This document shows positions 7,721 through 15,348 of a DNA stretch of 64,000 bases, piece by piece. Source of the stretch: Engelhardtia mirabilis (lineage in GTDB: Bacteria > Planctomycetota > UBA1135 > GCA-002686595); the NCBI RefSeq assembly GCF_007748095.1, contig NZ_CP036287.1:434001-498000 (forward strand), given 5' to 3'. Positions within the stretch are counted from its first letter, which is position 1. Each line of letters begins with the position of its first letter. The position numbers were made by a program, and so were the translations under genes. Below the pieces are notes generated by a model. The model had not been told where the DNA came from. It saw only the letters and a list, made by a program, of their open reading frames with translations, and searched no databases.

Positions 7721-9973
7721 ATGCAAGCTCGCCTGATCGCGGAGCTGGTGCGAGCAGCGACCGAGCTGCACGCCCGCCGTCTGTGGGAGCGGATCGAACC
7801 CGACGCATTCTTCGTCGTGCACCTCCCGGGCGGGGAAGATCCGCTCGCTGCGGCGGTGATGGGGCACGACGGCCGGGACTACGGCATCGTTTTCACGAGC
7901 GGTCCGGACGCGCTCGAGCAGCTGCTGCGCGTCTTGGGTGCCCAGAGTCAGGGCGGACTCGACCTCCTCGACTGCGAACTCCTGTCCGTCACCGTCGATC
8001 GCTGGAGCAGCTTGCCCCGGCGCTTTCAGGAATGGCTCCAGCGGGGCCGAGTGAAGTCACGGCGTGAGAAGCTCGTGCCCTTCGTCGGCGTCCGCCGACC
8101 CGGTGGGGACGTTCTGCACCCCCCCAGCGCGTCCGACACCCGCAAGCTCTTGGCGTCGGTGCGCGCGATCGTCGACGCCGATCGCGCCGGCGAACTGACC
8201 CCGCGACCCCTGCGGTCCGCGCGCTCGAGGGTCCTGGTCCTCAAGGTGACCGGCGAGGGCGAGCGACCCGGATGGAAGGTCCACTTCGAGCAGCTCGGCC
8301 CCAAGGCCGCGCGGAACTTGACCGATCCCCCCCGCCGCGAGCCGCCCCGACTCGCCGACCTCACGTCGATTGAGCCGACGATCGAGCTGGACCCCGACCT
8401 CGCCTGGTTCGCGGGCTGCCATGTGGCCGCGATCAACTCGGACGGCGTGTCCGACCAGGTCGACCTGGCGTTCGTTGCCGACGACGAGGGCTCGATCCTC
8501 CTCGCGTCGGATCCCATTCGGTCGGGCGACGCAGCGGGCATCCTGGCCGTGCTCCGCTCCGCCATCGCGAATTCGTCCGAGGCCTACGGTCGGCCAGTGG
8601 CGCCTGGGACCATCACCTTCGCCGACCCGGTGACGTTCGACCTGGCGGCCGAAGCGTTCCGCGCGTTCGGGGCGACGGCACGGCTGGCCCCGCCTTCGAA
8701 GGATGTCACCGAGCTCCTCGACGAGATGTCCGCGCATCTCGAGGTGGTGACCTCGGTCCTCGCACAGCTGCCGCCCGACGACGTCGAGTCGTGGAAGGCC
8801 CGCGAGCGCGCCGTGATCGCGCGCTACATCGAGCCGTGCGCGCGCGAGATCGGTCCCCGTGCCCTGCAACGATTCTTCGGCGGGACCGACGAGGCGCGCG
8901 ACGCCTTCGCCGGCTACTCGCCCGGTGCCGTCGAGCCGTCCTTGATCACCTGGTTCTTCCTCGACTTCCGCGCGAATCGACACAGCCGCACGCGCTGTGA
9001 GAAGCTGCTCGCCAAGCGGGGCCTGGAGGCGATCGACCGTTCGATCCTCGAGGCGTACGAGGACTCACGGCTTTCGCTCTATCGCGTGGAAGCCGTCGTG
9101 CCCGGCGAGTCGATCGACGTCGAGGACATCCTCTTCGGCGGCCAGTACGAGGTCCAGGACGCCGCGCTCTCGGGCGGCGCGCGGGTCGGGATGGTCCTGC
9201 CCCTGCGCCTCGTCCGCTTGGGCGAATGGCTGGTGCCGATCATCAGCGGCCCCGTCGTCGGTCCTGCGCAGACTGCTCGGCTGTTGGCGACGCTCGGGGA
9301 CGCCGGGCTCGACACCGATCCGAAGAGCGTGAGAGCAATCGCGCACCTGTTCGGCCGACTGTGGCTCGACGCCCGGCGGGGTTCCCCCACGCTGCAGACG
9401 ACCGACGGCGACCCGCGCGAGGCCCTCGTCGCACGGTTTCACTGCGACGATCCCGCGGCCACCGAGGCGGCGCTGGTCGCCGACGAGAACGTCGTCGACG
9501 AGGGCGGCGGGCACTTCGTCTGGCTCGACGACGCGGTCCAAGGAGACGGCGGGCAAATCGTCCTGGGCCGCCTGGACCTGATCGGCGCCGAGCTGGTCGT
9601 CGAAGTCATGTCGCGCCGACGTCTCGAGCGGGCGAAGGTCTGGCTCGAGCGATCGGCGGGCGCGCGCTTCGAGGGGGCGGGGCCGCCGGTGACCGCGCCC
9701 GACGACGTGCAGCTCGAACGCGGATTCATGGTCGAGGACGCCGAAGCCGACCTCAGCGCCGTCGTCGAGCAGCTGCTCGAGCGGCAGTACCTCGAACAAC
9801 TCGAGCAGCCCATCCCGGCCCTCGGGAGCCAATCGCCCCGTCAGCTGGTGCGGACGGCCGAAGGCCGCATCGTCGTGGAGCGCTGGATTCGCGCCCTGCC
9901 GACGGTCGGGACGCCCCACGGACCGGTCGAGCCGCCGCGCGAGAAGCTACGGCGGGCGCTCGGTCTCCCGTAG
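7721..9973 (+). CDS. Large cytosolic protein with possible DUF6930/DUF7309-like front, function unknown
   Basis: A 750-aa protein with no signal peptide or membrane helix. The N-terminal ~190 residues (LWERIEPDAFFVVHLPGG, then YGIVFTSGPDALEQLL) resemble DUF6930/DUF7309-type domains, and the pattern of a beta-rich unit seems to recur around residues 215-320 (VDLAFVADDEGSILLASDPI). A helical middle (SLITWFFLDFRANRHSRTRCEKLL) follows. The last ~60 residues (PIPALGSQSPRQLVRTAEGR) look like the short helical domain common at the ends of SEC-C or DUF2384/MbcA-like proteins. These domain matches are from memory and tentative. The gene is intact, with a start 14 bp after a GGATACG stretch. Confidence 0.6.
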   Translation: MQARLIAELVRAATELHARRLWERIEPDAFFVVHLPGGEDPLAAAVMGHDGRDYGIVFTSGPDALEQLLRVLGAQSQGGLDLLDCELLSVTVDRWSSLPRRFQEWLQRGRVKSRREKLVPFVGVRRPGGDVLHPPSASDTRKLLASVRAIVDADRAGELTPRPLRSARSRVLVLKVTGEGERPGWKVHFEQLGPKAARNLTDPPRREPPRLADLTSIEPTIELDPDLAWFAGCHVAAINSDGVSDQVDLAFVADDEGSILLASDPIRSGDAAGILAVLRSAIANSSEAYGRPVAPGTITFADPVTFDLAAEAFRAFGATARLAPPSKDVTELLDEMSAHLEVVTSVLAQLPPDDVESWKARERAVIARYIEPCAREIGPRALQRFFGGTDEARDAFAGYSPGAVEPSLITWFFLDFRANRHSRTRCEKLLAKRGLEAIDRSILEAYEDSRLSLYRVEAVVPGESIDVEDILFGGQYEVQDAALSGGARVGMVLPLRLVRLGEWLVPIISGPVVGPAQTARLLATLGDAGLDTDPKSVRAIAHLFGRLWLDARRGSPTLQTTDGDPREALVARFHCDDPAATEAALVADENVVDEGGGHFVWLDDAVQGDGGQIVLGRLDLIGAELVVEVMSRRRLERAKVWLERSAGARFEGAGPPVTAPDDVQLERGFMVEDAEADLSAVVEQLLERQYLEQLEQPIPALGSQSPRQLVRTAEGRIVVERWIRALPTVGTPHGPVEPPREKLRRALGLP

Positions 9974-10193
9974 CGACGCGGCCGAACGAGCGAGTGCCAC
10001 TCGGCCCACGCGCCGCACCGCCCACTCGAGCTCGACGCACTCGCCGAGAATCTGCAGATAGGGGTCGTGCGACGCGGCCCGGCCTCGCGGACTGCCGACA
10101 ACTTCTCTTACTTGGCACGACCGTCGATGGAGGTCCACCCCCGTTCCCTTTGCTCGCGCCGCAAGGGCCTGGCGGGCGGCGCCGTACCTCGCG

Positions 10194-10233
10194 TGCGGTG
10201 TCGCACTGCCTGCGCAAGGAGTGCGACACCGCA
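10194..10233 (-). terminator. Perfect 14-bp hairpin after the 1049-aa gene
   Basis: TGCGGTGTCGCACT (10194-10207) is exactly inverted as AGTGCGACACCGCA (10220-10233) around a 12-nt loop. It begins 4 nt past the stop of the minus-strand gene at 10238 and also lies downstream of the plus-strand gene ending at 9973, so it could serve both. The stem core resembles the GTGCGGCAC repeats near 48.6-49.2 kb. Confidence 0.6.
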
Positions 10234-10237
10234 TGGC

Positions 10238-13200
10238 TCAGAGCGGGCCCGAGACCGCGATGATGCTGGAGTTGCCGCAGTCGTCCTCGTGGATGTAGGC
10301 GATGTAGTAGCCGCTGGCCCACACCGTCCCGCTGACCCAGCTGGGGCCGTTCGTGGCCCACTGCCACTGACCTGCCAAGTAGCCGTTGACCGTCGTCGGG
10401 TAGTGGTCGTACAGCGCGACGTAGTCGTTCGGTCCGGGGTTCGTGACGCTCCAGTTCAGCGTGATGTAGTAGAAGAAGACCCCAGAGTAGATCGTCATCG
10501 AGACGCTGGCTGCTGGCGGGGTCGAGCAGACCGTCGGCCCCGCCGTGTCGAGCAGCGTGCGGTTGCCGAGGGCGTCCTGCTGGACGTAGCCGGAGTAGTA
10601 GCCGGCGCCCCATGACTTGCCACTGACGAAGACCGGCCCGTCCGTGGCCCATTGCCACTGACCGATCAGGTAGTCGTCCACTGAGCCCTGCGTCGGGTCG
10701 TGGTCGTAGAGGGCGACGAAGTCACTCGCCCCGGGATCGGTGACGGACCAGGAGAAGGCGACGTAGTCGTCCAGCACTCCCGCGTACTTGGAGATCGTGA
10801 CGTCCACACCGGTGACCTGGGTCGGGCCCTTGCTGGCCAGGACGGCTCGGTTGCCGTGGACGTCCTCCTGCACGTAGCCGATCCAATAGCCGGCTGCCCA
10901 AGGGGTGTTGCTGGCCCACGGCGTGGCGGAGGTGGCCCACTGCCACTGATTCACCAGGTGGGCGTCCGGGTCGCCGCCCATGGGGTCGTGGTCGTAGATG
11001 GCGACGAAGTCCCGATCGCCGGCGGTGCTGAAGTCGACAGTCCAGCCGAGCCAGACCCAGTCACCCGTGACGCCGTCGTACTTCTCGATCACGACGCTCG
11101 AGAGGGCGACCTGCGTGGGGCCGGCGGTGTGGACGATCTTGCGCACGCCGTTCAGGTCCTCGTGGATGTAGGCCATGTAGTAGCCGGCCTTCCACTTCGT
11201 GAGGCTCTCCCAGGACGGTCCCTGGGTGGCCCACTGCCACTGGAGGGGCAGGTAGCCGTCGGGTCCGACCGCGTAGGGGTCCTGGTCGAACAGTGCGACG
11301 TAGTCATTCGGCCCGGCGCCGACCCAGTCCCAGTTGAGTTGCACCCAGTTCGCGGTCACGCCGGCCGAGGCCGACATCCAGATGGGGGCGTTGGGCTTGG
11401 GGGCGTAGGGCGGCAGCTCCTGGAACGAGAGCTGGCCGTCGGTGAGCACGACCAGCCGGTCCATCAGCTTGATGCCCTCGAGCCCGTAGGAGACGGGGCT
11501 GGTCAGGCCCAGCGAGTAGGCCGAGACGGGGACGCCGAAGGCGGGCGCGGCCTGCAGGCGGCTGGTCGGGAAGCTGCCCGTACCGGGGTCCTTGAAGTCG
11601 CGGTTCGTGAACAGCCGGCCGTCGGTCAGGGTGTAGGCGAGCCAGGGCGCGGCGTTCCAGTCGGGATTGCTGCCGGCGAGCTGCATGGTCGCGACCTGGT
11701 CGTGGATGGCCACGAACGAGCCGTCGCCCGTCCGCACCGAGAGGACCTGATCGTGCCCGAGCGCAGCGACGTGGTTGCCGGCCAGCTCGAACTGCGCGAC
11801 ATCCGTGGCGACCTGCCCGAAGGCGCTGCCGAGGCTCCCGTCGGCGATGGAGAGGGTCCCGTCGACGAGCAGGCCGATGCGCTCGGCGTCGAGCTCGAAG
11901 CTGACGTCGATCGGTTGGGCCGGCGGGTGGAAGTCGCTCCAGACGTCGGTCCACAGGGGCGTGGGGGAGAGGGCGTCCTCGGTCACTCGCAGGCGCTCGA
12001 GCACGCGACCGCTGACGATCTGGCGGGTCAACACGCCAACCCGGTCGCCCTCGAGGCGGAACTGGTCGACGCCGACCAGTAGTTGGTGCCAGCCGTCACC
12101 GGCGCTCAGGTCCCGGACCTGCAGCACGTTGGAATAGGTCGTGGTCGGCAGGTCATCGACCGCGCCGACCGCGCCGACGAGGGCGACCAGCAGGTCACCG
12201 TCGACGTCGAAGTCGGCGATCTGGCTGCCGAGGGTCTCCCAAGCCGCCAGGGCGTTCTCGCGCAGGATGAGCTGACCGTCTTGCAGCAGGACGAGGGTGC
12301 GGTCGCCGTCCAGGGCGAACTTGGCCACGCCGTCGGACGTGGTCAGGGTCGTGGACCAGATCCCGTCGACCTCGCCGTTCAGCTCGAGCAGGCGCTGGAC
12401 GCCGTTGGGGCGGCCCTCGAGAGCCACGATGCGGTTGTCCTCGAGTGCGACCTCGGAGACGTGGTCCGGACCGTCGATCCAGGCCGCGATCTCTTGGATC
12501 GCCAGGTCGCCCTCGAGCGGGTCGGAGACGGAGAACTCGACCGTCGGCCAGGGGCCGTACTGGTCGAAGACCGGGCTGTGGTCCTGCTGGAGGATCTTCC
12601 AGGTGCGGTTGATGCACTCAGCGATCGCGCGGCCGCCGTCGTCGGTGCCGCCCAGGCCGATCTTCCAGAGCACGTCCTGGTCGTAGCACCACGAGTGTTT
12701 CGCAACGATCGCCAGTGCCCACTCGTTCTGCACGTAGTCGAAGGTCGTCTCGACCGTCGATCCGAGGATCGGCCAGGGAATCGGGGTCGACCCCGGGAAC
12801 GCGGTCTCGAGCACCGAGACGTCGCCCAAGAACTTCACATGGCCGACGTCGTAGGGCACGAAGGACGAGACCGGCTTGGCGGCGAAGCCGAACAGGACGT
12901 TCTCCCAGGCCAGCAGCCAGTCGAGGTCCTGATCGGTCCACTCCTGCGCCCACTCCGGCCATGGCCCGGCGACGTTCTCCGGCCAGCACTGCCGCGAGAC
13001 GCGCGTGAGGAAGTAGCGGTCGAAGCGCCAGTCACCCACGATGTGGGCCATGGTCCCCAGGAAGTGCGACAGCAGGACTTCGTCACCGGGGTTCTGGCGC
13101 ACCCGCTCCGCGTACTGCGTGAGGAACCAGGCCGAGTGGGCGTCGTCGGCCAGGTAGTACCAGGACGCCGGCGGGATGTTGAAGGCGTCGGGGAAGTTGA

Positions 13201-13387
13201 CCCCGTTCAGGTAGGCGTTGAGGTTGGTCGGGTCGGCCAACAGGGCTTGCAGCCCGGCGTCCTCGATCAGGGTCAGGGCGTGGGTCGCCTGGCTCAGGTG
13301 CATGGTCGAGCCACCCGCGTCGGCGGGGGCCGCCTGGAGCAGGAGCAGCAGGCTCCCGCACAGGGTCGAGATGGTCGGGGTTCGCAT
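10238..13387 (-). CDS. Secreted protein: zinc-phospholipase-C-like N-terminus plus four C-terminal repeats
   Basis: A 1049-aa protein with a signal peptide ending near PADAGGS. Residues ~30-250 are helical and carry spaced His and Asp residues (MHLSQATHAL, FPDAFNIPPASWYYLADDAHS, LSHFLGTMAHIVGDWRFD) like the zinc-dependent phospholipase C/S1-P1 nuclease-type fold. Residues ~290-660 are beta-rich and propeller-like, with recurrent LxGDRxLVLLxDGQL strands. The last ~380 residues are four tandem ~97-aa repeats, each with D-Y/F-V-A-L-Y/F-D-x-D/Y-P, then QWQWAT, a W-x-A/S-G-Y-Y stretch and H/Q-E/Q-D; these recall SKICH/CBM-type beta-sandwiches. Likely an exported lipid- or surface-active enzyme; activity inferred, not shown. 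Confidence 0.65.
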   Translation of the reverse strand: MRTPTISTLCGSLLLLLQAAPADAGGSTMHLSQATHALTLIEDAGLQALLADPTNLNAYLNGVNFPDAFNIPPASWYYLADDAHSAWFLTQYAERVRQNPGDEVLLSHFLGTMAHIVGDWRFDRYFLTRVSRQCWPENVAGPWPEWAQEWTDQDLDWLLAWENVLFGFAAKPVSSFVPYDVGHVKFLGDVSVLETAFPGSTPIPWPILGSTVETTFDYVQNEWALAIVAKHSWCYDQDVLWKIGLGGTDDGGRAIAECINRTWKILQQDHSPVFDQYGPWPTVEFSVSDPLEGDLAIQEIAAWIDGPDHVSEVALEDNRIVALEGRPNGVQRLLELNGEVDGIWSTTLTTSDGVAKFALDGDRTLVLLQDGQLILRENALAAWETLGSQIADFDVDGDLLVALVGAVGAVDDLPTTTYSNVLQVRDLSAGDGWHQLLVGVDQFRLEGDRVGVLTRQIVSGRVLERLRVTEDALSPTPLWTDVWSDFHPPAQPIDVSFELDAERIGLLVDGTLSIADGSLGSAFGQVATDVAQFELAGNHVAALGHDQVLSVRTGDGSFVAIHDQVATMQLAGSNPDWNAAPWLAYTLTDGRLFTNRDFKDPGTGSFPTSRLQAAPAFGVPVSAYSLGLTSPVSYGLEGIKLMDRLVVLTDGQLSFQELPPYAPKPNAPIWMSASAGVTANWVQLNWDWVGAGPNDYVALFDQDPYAVGPDGYLPLQWQWATQGPSWESLTKWKAGYYMAYIHEDLNGVRKIVHTAGPTQVALSSVVIEKYDGVTGDWVWLGWTVDFSTAGDRDFVAIYDHDPMGGDPDAHLVNQWQWATSATPWASNTPWAAGYWIGYVQEDVHGNRAVLASKGPTQVTGVDVTISKYAGVLDDYVAFSWSVTDPGASDFVALYDHDPTQGSVDDYLIGQWQWATDGPVFVSGKSWGAGYYSGYVQQDALGNRTLLDTAGPTVCSTPPAASVSMTIYSGVFFYYITLNWSVTNPGPNDYVALYDHYPTTVNGYLAGQWQWATNGPSWVSGTVWASGYYIAYIHEDDCGNSSIIAVSGPL
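10241..11385 (-). repeat. Four tandem ~290-bp coding repeats
   Basis: The 3' end of the 1049-aa gene holds four in-frame copies of a ~97-codon unit. Each contains the QWQWAT core; the cores lie near 11235, 10940, 10655 and 10355. The copies have diverged to roughly half identity at protein level, so this is an old domain duplication, not a recent expansion. Confidence 0.75.
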
Positions 13388-13832
13388 GGGCTCTGTCGGT
13401 CAGGGGGTGCGACGAGGGCGAGCCGGGGGCGCAGGTCGCGGAGCGGATCCGCCTGCGAGGGTCGCCACACCTCGAATCCCGAGAGCGCGCTCCTGGACCG
13501 ACATCGATCCGGCAGAAATTGCTGCATCGACGATCGAGGTACCCGTTGAAGGCCGCGTCATCGGCACAATCGAGCTCTCGACCGCGCCCCACCCTCCTGC
13601 CTCGCAACAGGATGGAGAGCATCCTGCGGTCGTAGGACGAGCGGGGCGCGGTGTCGCACACGCGGTGACGGATCCTCGTCGATCGGTAGCTGCTGCCGAT
13701 CGGAGGTCTCCTGCCGCAGGGAGTGCGGGACCGGGCGCTGGTTCAGACCGCGAATGAAGAGCCGATGACCACCCGGCCGACTCTCGCCGCAGCTGGACCA
13801 AGAGGGCCGAGCCGGCTCCTAGAATCGAGCCG
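13388..13832. other. Intergenic, with a copy of the DUF2200 3' end
   Basis: About 445 bp between divergent secreted-protein genes, presumably holding both promoters. GATGGAGAGCATCCTGCG followed by TCGTAGG at 13611-13637 matches the last codons and stop of the DUF2200 gene (7617-7643) with about one difference in 26 bases. I see nothing else recognisable. Confidence 0.5.
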
Positions 13833-15251
13833 TTGTCCCTCCTGCTCGCCCTCCCGGCCGACGCCCCCTTCGCCATCGGTCACGTCTCCGGCGCCTGGTC
13901 CGGCCCGAGCGGCGTCGCGACCGCCGAGGTCTACTACCCCGCGACGACCGCCGGCGAGGGCACGCCCGTCGCCGCCGTGCCCGGCGGGCACCCCCTGGTC
14001 GTCTTCGGCCACGGCTTCGTGATGCCTGCCTCGGCCTACGGCTACCTGCGCGACGGGCTGGTGCCGGAGGGCTTCGTGGTCGCGATGTTGACCACCGGCG
14101 GCGAGCTGTTCCCGGACCACGGAGACTTCGCCCAGGACTTCCTCACCGTGGCCGAGGGCCTGGCCGCGGACGGGGCCGATCCGGCCTCGCTGTTCTTCGA
14201 GGCCCTGAGCGGCCGGGCCGCCGCGGCCGGGCACTCGATGGGCGGCGGCGCGAGCCTGCTGGCGGCGGCCCAGGGCGACACCTTCACCGCCGTCTGCAAC
14301 CTGGCCGCGGCGGAGACCAACCCCTCGGCCCAAGCGGCGGCAGCCTCGGTCACCCAGCCGCTGCTGATGCTGTCGGGCGGCGACGACTGCGTGACCCCGC
14401 CGTCGCAGCAGCAGGCGATGTGGAGCGCCGCCGCGTCGAGCTGCAAGAGCTGGATCACCCTCCTCGGCGGATCGCACTGCCAGTTCGCGAGCGCCACCTC
14501 GGCCTGCGAGTTCGGCGAGCTGTTCTGTTCCACCTCGCTCGGCGGCGCGGAACAGCGCGCCCTCGTCCTCGACCTGCTCGTCCCCTGGCTGCGCGCGGTG
14601 CTCGCCGTCGAGCCCGCCGCGTGGAGCGAGTTCGTGGCAGTGAGCCAGACGAACCCGGGCCTTGCGACCAGCGCGGTCTGCACGACCGACCTGGCCGTCG
14701 AAGCGGTCACGGGCCTCGACGCCGCGCTCGCCGGCGGCCTCACCGTCGCGGGCGCCGGCCTCGGCTTCGTGGTCGAAGCCACCGTCGATGGCGCCGCCGT
14801 GGCCTTCGAGCCGCTCGGCCAGGGCGCGCTGGAGCTGACGGTGGGAGCCAGCGCCCCCGGCGCCTTCGACCTCGGGCTCGTCGACCTGTTCGGCTCACTC
14901 GACGCCGCCGGCGCGGCCCGCCGCTACCCCGCGCTGCTCGCCGGACCCGCGCCCCTCGGAGGGACGCTGACCCTGTCCTTCGACGCGGGCCTGGCCGGGC
15001 CCTTCGTGGTCGCCTGGTCGCTCGACCCCGGGCCGCCGATCGCGATCCCGGGCTACGCCCACGTGCTGCAGCTCGGCAGCCCGCTGGTCGTCCTCGCCTC
15101 CGGCGCGACCGACGCCGCGGGGACGGGCGCCGTCGCGCTGCCGCTTCCAACCGACCCCGCTCTCCAGGGCCTGACCGTCCGGCTGCAGGCCGTGGCCAAC
15201 GCTGCGAGCGGGCCGAGCTTCACGAACCTGGTCGACGTGACGTTCGAGTAG
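13833..15251 (+). CDS. Secreted alpha/beta hydrolase (PETase/dienelactone-hydrolase-like)
   Basis: A 472-aa product if the TTG at 13833 is used; the frame is open only from 13758, so no longer N-terminus is available and the signal sequence (LSLLLALPADA) is short or poorly defined. Hydrolase motifs are VVFGHGF (oxyanion region), the nucleophile elbow GHSMGGG, an acidic residue in SGGDDCVTP and a catalytic His in GGSHCQF, the order seen in cutinase/PETase-type serine hydrolases. The C-terminal ~90 residues, from PPIAIPGYAHVLQLG to the end, form the lineage beta-module also seen in neighbouring exported proteins. Likely an extracellular esterase; substrate unknown. Confidence 0.8.
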   Translation: MSLLLALPADAPFAIGHVSGAWSGPSGVATAEVYYPATTAGEGTPVAAVPGGHPLVVFGHGFVMPASAYGYLRDGLVPEGFVVAMLTTGGELFPDHGDFAQDFLTVAEGLAADGADPASLFFEALSGRAAAAGHSMGGGASLLAAAQGDTFTAVCNLAAAETNPSAQAAAASVTQPLLMLSGGDDCVTPPSQQQAMWSAAASSCKSWITLLGGSHCQFASATSACEFGELFCSTSLGGAEQRALVLDLLVPWLRAVLAVEPAAWSEFVAVSQTNPGLATSAVCTTDLAVEAVTGLDAALAGGLTVAGAGLGFVVEATVDGAAVAFEPLGQGALELTVGASAPGAFDLGLVDLFGSLDAAGAARRYPALLAGPAPLGGTLTLSFDAGLAGPFVVAWSLDPGPPIAIPGYAHVLQLGSPLVVLASGATDAAGTGAVALPLPTDPALQGLTVRLQAVANAASGPSFTNLVDVTFE

Positions 15252-15348
15252 AGGGGCCGGCTCGAGGTCGCCGTCTCCGGGAGGCGCCGACCGAGGCGGG
15301 TCGATCGAGCTGTGACTCGGGCCTGCTGGTGGTGAGCAGCCCCCGGGC

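Noticed and set aside
10700..13549. Long plus-strand frames (460 and 488 codons) over the 1049-aa gene
   Set aside because: They mirror the repeats of the real minus-strand gene and have no start context or domain.
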